Source: an uncultured Dialister sp. (GTDB lineage: Bacteria > Bacillota > Negativicutes > Veillonellales > Dialisteraceae). Taken from it: a DNA stretch of 34,816 nucleotides. The notes under the pieces were generated by a model, which was given only the letters and a program-made list of their open reading frames with translations, was not told the origin of the DNA and ran no database searches. The translations under genes were made by a program, and so were the position numbers. Position 1 is the stretch's first letter, and each line of letters opens with the position of its first letter. Below are positions 1-7,440 of the stretch, one piece after another. The stretch covers positions 1-34,816 of the forward strand of contig NZ_CAAFRZ010000094.1 of assembly GCF_900765565.1 (NCBI RefSeq). Direction: 5' to 3'.

Positions 1-14
1 CTGCAAATAACATA

Positions 15-63
15 AAGCCCGAAAGCTTATAGTATGATTATTCTATAACTTTCGGGCTTTTTC
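15..63. terminator. Bidirectional rho-independent terminator
   Basis: A 12 bp perfect stem (AAAGCCCGAAAG pairing with CTTTCGGGCTTT) encloses an AT-rich loop that can pair further (TTATAG with CTATAA). T-runs follow on the plus strand and, by symmetry, A-runs precede it, so it could stop transcription from either side. The gene it serves on the left is outside the window. Confidence 0.8.
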
Positions 64-410
64 AATACACTCTTTTATTTTGCGCTTACGGAGAATCTAT
101 CCATTCCTGGAAATTTTGTCCCTCTACTATATACATTCCAAAAAGTCCCATTTTGTGAACATGGAAAGGGAAATCTTTTCAAAAAATATTTGAGCAATTG
201 GCCACGTAGGAATGATCAATGGAGACCGAGGTCGAGAACAAAGGCTTTCCGTTATCTGCTTACTACTGACAGGGATATGTGATGTTTTACCCATCCTTCA
301 GTGGCATATATGCAATTGGATGAATGGAACTAGAGGTTATAGGCGCTTCGATTTGGGGTATGAGGTGGAACGGTCTTTGCCAGGCTGACGTCTCCTGCAG
401 GACCAGATGA
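64..410. other. Intergenic stretch with no recognisable gene
   Basis: No convincing reading frame with a ribosome binding site was found on either strand. A short minus-strand frame around 180-85 has a protein-like look but has no start and soon stops, so it may be a decayed gene fragment. Composition is more AT-rich than the neighbouring genes. Confidence 0.35.
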
Positions 411-458
411 AAAGTGGCTGACAGGTAACGTATGACAGCGTTATCCATCAGCCACTTT
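411..458 (-). terminator. Long hairpin downstream of the aminotransferase, probable terminator
   Basis: AAAGTGGCTGA and GGTAACG pair with CGTTATCC and TCAGCCACTTT, giving about 18 bp with a one- to two-base bulge. On the minus strand the stem is followed by TTTTC, a weak U-tract. It lies about 125 bases past the aminotransferase stop. The same GTGGCTGA/TCAGCCAC core forms the hairpin at 17748-17781. Confidence 0.5.
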
Positions 459-581
459 CTGATAATGAAAGTTCAGGTAATTTGTCAGACTACATCCAGA
501 GACTTATTTTTAAAAGGAAAATAATGTCTTTCTTCAGCCTATAACCCCGCCGAAGGATTGCATCCTTTGTCCATTTAGCCA

Positions 582-1757
582 TCAGCCCTGTTTCCTGTAT
601 TTCGCCACAAATGTCCCCATCCGCTTCAGTGCTTCTGCCAGGTTTTCCCGGCTGGCGGCATAGGAGATGCGGACGTGGTTCTTACCCTGGGGACCAAAGC
701 AGGTGCCCGGGACGACACCGACTTTGGCCTCTGTCAGGAGACGGTCGGCAAATTCTTCGTCATCCATGCCGGTGGAGCTGATATCGGGGAATATATAGAA
801 GGCTCCCTTTGGCTTGAATACGGGAAGGCCCATTTTTACGAGGCCTTCATACACCATTTCCCGGCGGGCAGCGTATTCGTTGTACATGGCCTTCACGTCA
901 TCGTCGCAGTACCGGAGGGCTGCGATGGCACCGTACTGGCTGGTGGTGCTGGCGCAGAGGATTTCATACTGGTGGACCTTGTAGATTTCTTCCAGTGCTT
1001 CCCGGGGACCGCAGACGTAGCCGATACGAAGGCCTGTCATGGCGTAGGACTTGGAGAATCCATTCATGGTGAGAGTCCGTTCTCTCATACCCGGCAGGGA
1101 AGCAAAGCAGGTGTGGGTGCCTTCGTAAGTCAGGTCGCAGTAGATTTCATCGGAAATAACAATGAGGTCGTGCTTTTCAGCAAAAGCTGCCAGCTTCAGC
1201 AGGGAATCCCGGTCCATGACAGTGCCGGTGGGGTTGTTCGGATAGCCAATGAGAACGGCCTTCGTCCGGGGCGTGATTTTCTTTTCCAGTTCTTCTACGG
1301 TAAGTTTGAATTCATCCTTCTCGTACGTAGGAACCAGCACCGGTTTACCCCCTGCAATAGATACACAGGCCGGATAGGCCAGGTATGCCGGATCCGGAAT
1401 GAGCACTTCATCCCCCGGATTCAGGAGGGTGGTCATGATGATACCGATGGCTTCGGAAACACCGACGGTCACCATGATTTCATCTTTCGGATCGTAGTCT
1501 ACGTGGTACCGGTTATGGAAGAGCTTTGCAATTTCCTGCCGGAGTTCCAGAAGGCCCCAGTTGGAAGTGTAGGATGTCTCCTTTCTCTTCAGGCTTTCAA
1601 TGCAGGCTTCAATGACTTTGTCCGGTGCCGAATAATCCGGTTCCCCTACGCCAAGGGAAATGACATCTTTCATAGTGCTGGCGAGGTCAAAGAATTTACG
1701 GATGCCCGAGAAAGGCACCGCTTTGATATTGGATGCAAATTTTTCATCCCAGTTCAT
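582..1757 (-). CDS. Class I/II PLP-dependent aminotransferase
   Basis: A 391-residue fold-type I aminotransferase that would move an amino group between an amino acid and a 2-oxo acid in the cytoplasm. Visible signatures are SLGVGEPD near the N terminus, YPNNPTGT (the Asn that contacts PLP), SDEIYCDL (Asp and Tyr) and the Schiff-base lysine in NGFSKSYAMTGLRIGY, plus a late RISYA with the carboxylate-binding Arg. Length is normal for the aspartate/aromatic group. I chose the ATG at 1757 because AAGGAG lies 7 bases upstream; an in-frame start at 1796 would add 13 residues with no ribosome binding site. It stands alone: a family A repeat separates it from the flavodoxins. The substrate (aspartate, aromatic or alanine-type) cannot be read from the sequence. 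Confidence 0.88.
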   Translation of the reverse strand: MNWDEKFASNIKAVPFSGIRKFFDLASTMKDVISLGVGEPDYSAPDKVIEACIESLKRKETSYTSNWGLLELRQEIAKLFHNRYHVDYDPKDEIMVTVGVSEAIGIIMTTLLNPGDEVLIPDPAYLAYPACVSIAGGKPVLVPTYEKDEFKLTVEELEKKITPRTKAVLIGYPNNPTGTVMDRDSLLKLAAFAEKHDLIVISDEIYCDLTYEGTHTCFASLPGMRERTLTMNGFSKSYAMTGLRIGYVCGPREALEEIYKVHQYEILCASTTSQYGAIAALRYCDDDVKAMYNEYAARREMVYEGLVKMGLPVFKPKGAFYIFPDISSTGMDDEEFADRLLTEAKVGVVPGTCFGPQGKNHVRISYAASRENLAEALKRMGTFVAKYRKQG

Positions 1758-1805
1758 AGATTTTCTCCTTACCCATGTTATGTTGTAATATGCCATTCAT
1801 GTGAA

Positions 1806-2011
1806 ATGGGGCTAAAGGTTGTGGGTGAACTGCGCTTCGCTCGTTCATCGGGTGGTAGGTGCTTCGCCCCAGGGGCATAAGGGCAAATTCGCCGCCGAAG
1901 GCGGCTTTTCCCCCTTAAGCCCCCGCTGCACCAAGGCAGTAGCCTTGGCATGCAGCTACAACCCGGTCGGGCCAGCAAAGCGGCGCCCGACCTACCACCT
2001 TTAGTCCCATA
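1806..2011 (+). repeat. Family A palindromic intergenic element, copy 1
   Basis: The ends are inverted repeats: ATGGGGCTAAAGGTTGTGGG at the left, and CCTACCACCTTTAGTCCCAT at the right, with 17 of 20 positions complementary. Inside are several smaller hairpins, including GCCGCC-GAAG-GCGGC flanked by GGGGCATAAGGG and CCCTTAAGCCCC, and CCAAGGC-AGTA-GCCTTGG. It fills the gap between the aminotransferase and the upstream flavodoxin and leaves little room for other signals. Confidence 0.75.
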
Positions 2012-2053
2012 AATACGCTTAAGCAAAGCCAGCACATCAGCTAGTTTTGGCTG

Positions 2054-2491
2054 TTACTCCGTTTCCGCCACTTTCTTTCCCAGTTCTTCACATTTTTTCA
2101 GGGACGGTTCATCGGGGTAGCCGTAGGCCAAAAGGGGCTGGGCCGGGAATTTGGCACCGGCGAAATGGAGTTCGTTGTACCAGGAATTCAGCCAGGCACC
2201 ACGGCTCCATCCGCAGGAGCCGAAGATGCCCATGATCTTCCCTTTGAGGTAGGGTTTCAGCTTGTCACAGAAGGGCTTCATCTGAGCTTCTTCGATAACT
2301 TCTACGCCCCAGGCGGAGCATCCCAGAATGATGTGATGATAGGTATTTCCGATTTCTACGGGGTCCACATCAGATACGGGGGCCAGAAGGACTTCGGCAC
2401 CCGTACTTTTTGCCCCTACCGCCACCGCTTCCGCCATGGCTTCCGTGTTCCCTGTGGCGGAGTAATAAATGATTGCTACTTTTTCAGCCAT
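2054..2491 (-). CDS. Short-chain flavodoxin, paralogue 1
   Basis: A 145-residue flavodoxin, an FMN-binding one-electron carrier of the cytoplasm that can replace ferredoxin. The phosphate loop is YSATGNTEAMA near residues 10-20. The first FMN-flanking loop reads GCSAWGVE, where M. elsdenii-type proteins have CPAMGSE, so a Trp replaces the usual Met. The second loop is GSCGWSRGAW. The start has GAGGAG 6 bases upstream. It lies 98 bases downstream of a paralogue in the same direction, with a possible terminator between them. The altered isoalloxazine-contact loop suggests a shifted redox potential or a different partner (inference). Confidence 0.9.
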   Translation of the reverse strand: MAEKVAIIYYSATGNTEAMAEAVAVGAKSTGAEVLLAPVSDVDPVEIGNTYHHIILGCSAWGVEVIEEAQMKPFCDKLKPYLKGKIMGIFGSCGWSRGAWLNSWYNELHFAGAKFPAQPLLAYGYPDEPSLKKCEELGKKVAETE

Positions 2492-2543
2492 AATGATCTC
2501 CTCACTTTTCTCTCGAGGCAGGATTTTTCCTTTCCTGCCTATG

Positions 2544-2577
2544 AAAAAGGAGCGTCCTTTTTCAAGAACGCCCTTTT
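2544..2577 (-). terminator. Imperfect hairpin between the two flavodoxin genes
   Basis: On the minus strand AAAAGGGCGT can pair with ACGCTCCTTTTT, with one bulge, and the 3' arm ends in a T-run. It sits just past the stop of the upstream flavodoxin, so it may terminate or attenuate transcription before the second paralogue. Confidence 0.45.
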
Positions 2578-2589
2578 AATAAGACTCCA

Positions 2590-3018
2590 TCAGGCTTTAG
2601 CTACGGTTTCGCCCAGTTTCTTGCATGCTTCCAGAGCATCGTCATCCGGATAGCTGTATGCTTTAACGGGGTCTGCAGCCAGTGCAATGCCGGCTTCGTC
2701 GAACCGCTTCTTCCAGTTTTCAATCCAGTCGCCCTGGTTCCATGCGTAGGAACCGAAGATAGCAACCACTTTGCCCTTCAGTTTCGGGAGAAGTTCTTCG
2801 AAGAATGGTTCGAATTCATATTCTTCCAGTTCTTCGTTACCCATTGCCGGGCAGCCGAGAATGATGTGGTCGAATGCTGCTACGTCATCAGCGGTTGTAT
2901 CGCTGACGAAGCTCAGTGTAGTTTCTGCACCTGCAGCCTTGGCACCTTCTTCTACGGCCTGTGCCATAGCTTCTGTGTTACCGGAACCGGACCAATATAC
3001 AATTGCAACTTTTGCCAT
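2590..3018 (-). CDS. Short-chain flavodoxin, paralogue 2 (M. elsdenii type)
   Basis: A 142-residue flavodoxin very close in pattern to the classical Megasphaera elsdenii protein: YWSGSGNTEAMA phosphate loop, LGCPAMGNEELEEYE, then GSYAWNQGDW with the Trp that stacks on FMN, and a C-terminal ACKKLGETVAKA. It is strongly acidic, as expected for an electron carrier that docks on basic redox enzymes. AGGAGG lies 9 bases before the ATG and a near-consensus promoter lies just upstream. It is likely the main housekeeping flavodoxin of the pair. Confidence 0.93.
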   Translation of the reverse strand: MAKVAIVYWSGSGNTEAMAQAVEEGAKAAGAETTLSFVSDTTADDVAAFDHIILGCPAMGNEELEEYEFEPFFEELLPKLKGKVVAIFGSYAWNQGDWIENWKKRFDEAGIALAADPVKAYSYPDDDALEACKKLGETVAKA

Positions 3019-3066
3019 TTGTAAAGCCTCCTGTCAATCAAATAGAATGATTTGTCTTACACTTCT

Positions 3067-3095
3067 ATATTACTGAATCAAGGTGTCCTTGTCAA
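3067..3095 (-). promoter_or_regulatory. Near-consensus sigma-70 promoter for the flavodoxin genes
   Basis: On the minus strand TTGACA (3095-3090) is followed after exactly 17 bases by TAATAT (3072-3067). The predicted start of transcription is about 40 bases before the flavodoxin ATG. This is the best promoter match in the window and predicts high expression. Confidence 0.8.
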
Positions 3096-3107
3096 TTTGA
3101 AAAAATG

Positions 3108-3797
3108 TTATTCGAATTCTGTAAGGGATGTTCCCTTTTTAGAAAGATCCAGCAGGCTTACTTTCTGCGGGAATTTCCGTTTGGATACCATTTTCTTTAT
3201 GGCATCTGTAATATCCTGCCGGTCTCCATCGGAATTAATGATACCCAGGGTGGTGAAGTAGCCGTCACACTGAAGAACAAGAGCGTAGGCTTCATGGTAG
3301 GTGATGTCCTGTTCCTTCGTGGTAATGGTGACAAAGCCTTCCCAGCGGGGATGTTTCTTATCGTCGATTTTCTTCAGCGGCGCTGTACCTTCATAGGAAG
3401 CACCGTCGGCGATGAGCTTCCGGTTCAGCCAGTTTGCAATGACATCCATCTGGTCCAGGGGCTTATCATCTTTGTGCTTGATTTCCCCGATTTCCAGAAG
3501 AAATGGAATTCCCGTTTCCTGGGACATGGCCCAGCCATAGGAGAAGTCAGGCCCCTTTTTCCAGGTCATGGTGTAGTAATCGCTCTTCGTCATGCCGTTC
3601 CGGATGAAGAAGCGCTTCGTGCCTCCCTCCCCCATGAAGGGCAGCGCATTCTGGGCACCTTTTTCAAAGGTCACATTCTGGGGAACGTCCATGGTGCCGA
3701 TGCCCTGGAGATTTAGCCGATTGGCGGCGCCGGCGGTGATGGAACCGGCCATGACACAACCTGCTGCCAGAAGGGTCATGAAAATTTTCTTCATCAT
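3108..3797 (-). CDS. Secreted protein of unknown function, coupled to glnS
   Basis: A 229-residue protein with a clear N-terminal signal peptide (two Met, two Lys, a hydrophobic stretch to about residue 20, cleavage likely near AGA-AN). The mature part is Lys- and Asp-rich, without cysteine pairs or a known motif; the GTMDVPQNVTFE segment suggests a beta-rich start. No lipobox, so it is predicted to be soluble in the periplasm. The start codon overlaps the glnS stop as ATGA, so it is probably co-translated with glnS, although the two have no obvious common task. I do not recognise the family. Confidence 0.75.
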   Translation of the reverse strand: MMKKIFMTLLAAGCVMAGSITAGAANRLNLQGIGTMDVPQNVTFEKGAQNALPFMGEGGTKRFFIRNGMTKSDYYTMTWKKGPDFSYGWAMSQETGIPFLLEIGEIKHKDDKPLDQMDVIANWLNRKLIADGASYEGTAPLKKIDDKKHPRWEGFVTITTKEQDITYHEAYALVLQCDGYFTTLGIINSDGDRQDITDAIKKMVSKRKFPQKVSLLDLSKKGTSLTEFE

Positions 3798-5476
3798 GCC
3801 TTGGCCTGCTTCTTCTGGAGTTTGGCCCAGGTATCCCGAAGGCCTACGATACGGTTCACCACGATATGGTCTTCCGTGGTGTCCCGATCAATGATGAAAT
3901 ATCCTTTCCGAAGGAACTGGAACCGATCCCCCACATGGTATTCTTTAATGGACGGTTCTACCTTGCTGTGCATGACGGTGAGGGAATTGGTATTCACCTT
4001 TTCCATGAAGTCACGGCCATCTTCTTTGTCGTCCGGCGGAATGAGGTAGTCATAGAGGCGGGATTCCACATCCACCGCCGTATCGGCGCATACCCAGTGA
4101 AGGGTGCCTTTCACCTTCCGGTCAGCGCCGGGGGTGCCGCTCCGGGTATCAAAGTCCACGGTGCAGTGAATTTCCTTGATATTTCCTTCATCATCCTTTA
4201 CCACATCTTCGCATTTCACGATGTAGGCGCCTTTGAGGCGGACTTCCTTACCCGGGGTCATGCGGAAGAATTTATGGGCCGGATGTTCCATGAAATCTTC
4301 CCGTTCAATGTACAGGTTTCTGCTGAAAGGAACCTGGCGGCTGCCCATGGATTCCACTTCCGGATTGTTTTCGAGAGTCATGTATTCGATTTTGCCTTCC
4401 GGATAGTTTGTGAGAACCACCTTTACCGGATCAATGACCGCCATAACTCGGGGAGCTTTCGCCTTCAGGTCTTCCCGGATGCAGTATTCCAGAAGGGAAA
4501 CGTCCACCACATTATCCGCCTTTGCCACACCGATGAGGTCACAGAAATTACGGAGGGATTCCGGGGTGTATCCCCTTCTCCTGATGCCGCTGATAGTGGG
4601 CATACGGGGATCATCCCAGCCGGATACGAGACCGGCTTCCACCATTTTGCGGAGCTTTCTCTTACTGGTAATCATGGTGGTCACATTGAGACGGGCAAAT
4701 TCAATCTGCCGAGGCTTTTCTTTCCCGTCAAAGGCCTGGAGGCACCAGTTGTACAGGGGCCGGCGCTCTTCAAATTCCAGGGTGCAGATGGAATGGGTAA
4801 TCCCTTCCAGGGCATCGGACAGGGGATGGGCAAAGTCGTAGAGAGGATAAATGCACCATTTATCGCCGGTCCGGTGATGGGTAGCATGGAGAATGCGGTA
4901 AATAACAGGATCCCGCATGACCAGGTTCGGAGAGGCCATGTCGATTTTCGCACGGAGGCACTTTTCCCCGTCCTTGTACTTGCCATCTTTCATTTCCTGG
5001 AAGAGTTTCAGATTTTCTTCCACCGAACGATTTCTCCAGGGACTTTCTTTGCCCGGATGGTTCAGATCTCCCCGGGTATTGTGAATTTCCTCGCTGCTCT
5101 GGTCGTCCACATAGGCCAGTCCCATGCGGATGAGTTTGCAGGCGAATTCATAGAGCTGGGGGAAATAATCCGAAGCGAAGTGGACCGGTTCCTTCCATTT
5201 GAAACCCAGCCATTTTACATCGTTCAGAATGGAATTTACAAATTCCTCATTTTCCTTCGTTGGGTTCGTATCATCAAAGCGGATATTCGTAGCGCCATGG
5301 TACTTTTCGCCAATACCGAAGTTGAGGCAGATACTCTTCACATGACCGATGTGGAGATAACCGTTCGGTTCCGGCGGAAACCGGGTCAGCACGCGGCCTC
5401 CGGCGTATACATGGTTCGCAATGTCCTTATCAATTTCCGCTTCAATAAAGTTAGCGGGTTTTCTTTCTTCTTCCAT
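3794..5476 (-). CDS. glnS: Glutamine--tRNA ligase
   Basis: A 560-residue class I synthetase that charges tRNA-Gln directly with glutamine. Signatures: RFPPEPNGYLHIGH (HIGH at residues 42-45), RFDDTNP, YDFAHPLSDA, CTLEFEERRPLYNW, and MITSKRKL (residues 268-275) as the KMSKS-like loop, followed by the GlnRS-type beta-barrel anticodon-binding domains ending near 550. Length equals that of the E. coli enzyme, with no extra YqeY domain. GGAGG sits 8 bases before the ATG. The leader is too short for a T-box. Most Firmicutes lack GlnRS and use GluRS plus GatCAB; Negativicutes are among those with a glnS, usually explained by horizontal acquisition. Confidence 0.96.
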   Translation of the reverse strand: MEEERKPANFIEAEIDKDIANHVYAGGRVLTRFPPEPNGYLHIGHVKSICLNFGIGEKYHGATNIRFDDTNPTKENEEFVNSILNDVKWLGFKWKEPVHFASDYFPQLYEFACKLIRMGLAYVDDQSSEEIHNTRGDLNHPGKESPWRNRSVEENLKLFQEMKDGKYKDGEKCLRAKIDMASPNLVMRDPVIYRILHATHHRTGDKWCIYPLYDFAHPLSDALEGITHSICTLEFEERRPLYNWCLQAFDGKEKPRQIEFARLNVTTMITSKRKLRKMVEAGLVSGWDDPRMPTISGIRRRGYTPESLRNFCDLIGVAKADNVVDVSLLEYCIREDLKAKAPRVMAVIDPVKVVLTNYPEGKIEYMTLENNPEVESMGSRQVPFSRNLYIEREDFMEHPAHKFFRMTPGKEVRLKGAYIVKCEDVVKDDEGNIKEIHCTVDFDTRSGTPGADRKVKGTLHWVCADTAVDVESRLYDYLIPPDDKEDGRDFMEKVNTNSLTVMHSKVEPSIKEYHVGDRFQFLRKGYFIIDRDTTEDHIVVNRIVGLRDTWAKLQKKQAKA

Positions 5477-5514
5477 TATTTTTCCTCCGTTCTATCGGAT
5501 AAATTAGTTGCTTT

Positions 5515-5530
5515 CTGTTATTTTAGCACA
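5515..5530 (-). promoter_or_regulatory. Extended -10 promoter candidate for glnS
   Basis: The minus strand reads TGC-TAAAAT (-10 at 5525-5520), an extended -10 element with no good -35 box. It would give a leader of about 35 bases. The FAH gene opposite uses the same TGC-TATAAT arrangement. Confidence 0.5.
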
Positions 5531-5588
5531 TATGGGAGTGGATAGAAAAGGGGCGGATGGGCGTGAATAATACGTACCAATCGGATAA

Positions 5589-5752
5589 ATGGGGCTAAAG
5601 GTGGTGGGCGCTAACGCGCCGGGGTGTAAGGTATTATAGCCGCCAAAGGCGGCATATCCACCTTATACCCCCGCTTCGACGAGCAAAGTGATGTCGAAGC
5701 TGCAGCCCAGTTGGCGAGCGCAGGGATGTCAACCGGCAGCCTTTAGCCCCAT
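5589..5752 (+). repeat. Family A palindromic intergenic element, copy 2
   Basis: The best preserved copy: ATGGGGCTAAAGG at the left end is perfectly complementary to CCTTTAGCCCCAT at the right end. Internal hairpins are GGCGC-TAAC-GCGCC, GCCGCC-AAA-GGCGGC nested in GGGGTGTAAGGT/ACCTTATACCCC, and GCTTCGAC/GTCGAAGC. The whole element folds as a multi-branched, cloverleaf-like structure. It lies between the divergent promoters of glnS and the FAH-family gene. Confidence 0.8.
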
Positions 5753-5799
5753 ACTCTCATTTCAGCTTACAGTTTACAACGAATCGCCACCCCAATCTA

Positions 5800-5808
5800 T
5801 GCTATAAT
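5800..5808 (+). promoter_or_regulatory. Extended -10 promoter for the FAH-family gene
   Basis: TGC-TATAAT (TATAAT at 5803-5808) is a perfect extended -10 box. No convincing -35 hexamer is seen 16-18 bases upstream. The predicted leader is about 40 bases. Confidence 0.65.
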
Positions 5809-5854
5809 AAGTGAATCAGCATATAACCACATGTATACAGAAAGAAGGCATACC

Positions 5855-6745
5855 ATGCAGAGACTTGTTTCTTATAACCATAACGGCCAGCGCCAGTGGG
5901 GCGTGCTCACCAGCGATGGCGCTTCTATCTATTCCGCAGAGGACCTGGAAGAAACCTATTTCATTCCCCTTGGTGAGACCATGGAGGAATTCATCGAAAC
6001 CGGTGAAGAAGGCCTCTTAAACCTGGCAAAAGCATTGGAAATGAACGAAAAAGACCAGTCCATTGAGCCAATCAAACTGTCCGACGTAAAACTGGAAGTT
6101 CCCTTCTACCCCCGCCGCAATATTCTTTGTGTCGGCAAGAATTACCAGGCCCACGTGAAGGAGTTTGACCAGAATGTGAATGCAAAGAATCCGGAAAATC
6201 CCATTTTCTTTACGAAAGCCACCACCTCCGTCATTGGCCCTGATGAAGAAATCGACCGCCATCCTTCTGCTACATCCCAGGTGGATTACGAAGGGGAACT
6301 GGGCGTCATCATCGGTAAACGATGCACCAACGTGGCTGCAGAAGATGCCATGAAATACGTTTATGGCTACACCATTATCAACGATGTGACCGCCAGGGAC
6401 CTGCAGAAGAAACACGTCCAGTGGTTCCGGGGCAAGAGCCTCGATACCTTCTGCCCCATGGGGCCTACAGTTATGGTCGGTGACTGGCCGGTGCCATTTA
6501 CCATCTACACCAAGGTAAACGGCCATCTCCGGCAGGAAGGTTCTACGACGGACCTCATTTTCTCCATTCCCAGACTCATTGAAGTCCTCTCCGACGGCAT
6601 GACCCTTCTCCCCGGCGACGTCATCGCCACCGGCACCCCCCAGGGCGTAGGCATGGGCTTCAACCCGCCGAAATTCCTGCAGAAGGGAGATGTGGTGGAA
6701 ATCACCATCGATCCCATTGGAACATTGAGGAATACGGTGAAATAA
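5855..6745 (+). CDS. Fumarylacetoacetate hydrolase (FAH) family protein
   Basis: A 296-residue member of the FAH superfamily (2-oxo-acid hydrolases, isomerases and decarboxylases with one Mg2+/Mn2+ per site). Motifs: ILCVGKNYQAHVKE, VDYEGELGVIIGKRC with the acidic metal ligands, YTIINDVTARDLQ, WFRGKSLDTFCPMGP and ATGTPQGVGMG, all in the usual order. I chose the ATG at 5855, with AAAGAAGG 6 bases upstream, over an in-frame ATG at 5831 that lacks a ribosome binding site. It is the only plus-strand gene, is monocistronic, and is followed by a strong terminator. Substrate is unknown; acylpyruvate hydrolysis or oxaloacetate decarboxylation are typical of the family. Confidence 0.88.
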   Translation: MQRLVSYNHNGQRQWGVLTSDGASIYSAEDLEETYFIPLGETMEEFIETGEEGLLNLAKALEMNEKDQSIEPIKLSDVKLEVPFYPRRNILCVGKNYQAHVKEFDQNVNAKNPENPIFFTKATTSVIGPDEEIDRHPSATSQVDYEGELGVIIGKRCTNVAAEDAMKYVYGYTIINDVTARDLQKKHVQWFRGKSLDTFCPMGPTVMVGDWPVPFTIYTKVNGHLRQEGSTTDLIFSIPRLIEVLSDGMTLLPGDVIATGTPQGVGMGFNPPKFLQKGDVVEITIDPIGTLRNTVK

Positions 6746-6750
6746 AGGGT

Positions 6751-6788
6751 AGATTTGAGAATTGAGGTCCCACGGCTTCGCCGCAAAG
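6751..6788 (+). repeat. Family E module, single-unit copy
   Basis: AGATTTGAGAATTGAG, then a CGGCTTCGCCGCAAA mini-hairpin. The same order is found at 11002-11067, where the GAGAATTGAG part is expanded to three units. Confidence 0.6.
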
Positions 6789-6795
6789 GCCATAC

Positions 6796-6841
6796 AAAAA
6801 CGCTGTGAATCATGATATCCACATGGTCCACAGCTTTTTTT
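6796..6841 (+). terminator. Rho-independent terminator of the FAH-family gene
   Basis: AAAAAC-GCTGTG pairs with CACAGC-TTTTTTT, and inner CATG/CATG can extend the stem. A run of seven T follows at 6835-6841. It is 50 bases after the stop codon. Confidence 0.8.
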
Positions 6842-6877
6842 ATTGCTAACAGATTACGTTATACCTAATACCGGTAT

Positions 6878-7100
6878 ATGGGGCTAAGGGTAGTGGGTGA
6901 ACACCGCTTCACTCGTTCACCGGGTTGTGGGCGCTGATGCGCCGGGGGCATAAGTGACTATGGCCGCCGATGGCGGCAAATCTCTGAGCGGTAGAGCCGC
7001 TAATAGGTAACCTCCCCCGTCTATAGGTGAGATACCCGCAGAGTGGACATCCTGCATAGGATATTCGAGTCCGGCCTAAGTTGGCGCCTTGCCTGCCCAT
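6878..7100 (+). repeat. Family A element, copy 3, with a replaced middle part
   Basis: It starts ATGGGGCTAAGGG like copies 1 and 2 and keeps GTGAAC/GTTCAC, GGCGC-TGAT-GCGCC and GCCGCC-GAT-GGCGGC hairpins. The second half differs and includes a segment resembling 34715-34745 (both contain a CATCCTGCA..AGGAT palindrome). The right end, CCTTGCCTGCCCAT, is a degraded match to the usual inverted end. This suggests a mosaic built by recombination between modules. Confidence 0.6.
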
Positions 7101-7184
7101 TAAATTTCCTTTTGTGACCGGAATGAAGGGGCCCTCGCTGAAGCAGCTCTGAACATGCTCCGAATCCAGGGAAGCGCTGATTCA

Positions 7185-7232
7185 ACCTCTACGAGCCAGA
7201 TCCATCCTGCGCCTTTGATGCGGACCGTTTTG
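7185..7232 (+). repeat. Family D module, diverged copy
   Basis: Shares AGATCCATCCTGCG and GCGGACCGTTT with the copy at 34616-34663 in the same spacing; its hairpins have lost some pairs. The rest of 7101-7350 holds no gene that I can see. Confidence 0.55.
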
Positions 7233-7352
7233 TATAAATGAAATTAAATTTTATGAATATGCTAAACAGTTTTTGCATTAAGTCTAAAATTATAAGTTCT
7301 ATGCAGGGCTTCCAATTCTAAGGGCACGCAGACCTATGGGTATATAAATATT

Positions 7353-7440
7353 GCGGCGCTCCCAAATTTTGATGCGCCGCCACATTCACTCCTCCCTTCT
7401 CACTCTTCCCTCCTCACTTTTTCTCACTCTGCTCCCATAT
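7353..7440 (-). repeat. Family C module overlapping the 3' end of the MFS gene
   Basis: On the minus strand GTGAGGAGGGA/GTGAGAAGGGAGGAGTG repeats are followed by GCGGCGC, 14 bases, and GCGCCGC (7380-7353), as in the modules at 10566-10642 and 34162-34255. The hairpin probably also ends the MFS transcript, although only AATATTTA follows it. The GTGAG-type repeats encode the last residues of the MFS protein. Confidence 0.65.

Noticed and set aside
3866..5545. A 559-codon plus-strand open frame opposite glnS
   Set aside because: Same reason: shadow of a real, motif-rich gene on the other strand.
5477..5580. T-box riboswitch in front of glnS
   Set aside because: The leader is only about 35 bases and has no specifier stem, T-box sequence or terminator.
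5589..5752. tRNA or tmRNA gene suggested by the cloverleaf-like folding
   Set aside because: There is no acceptor-CCA geometry, TTCGAAT/C loop or anticodon arm of proper size; other copies vary too much in length.
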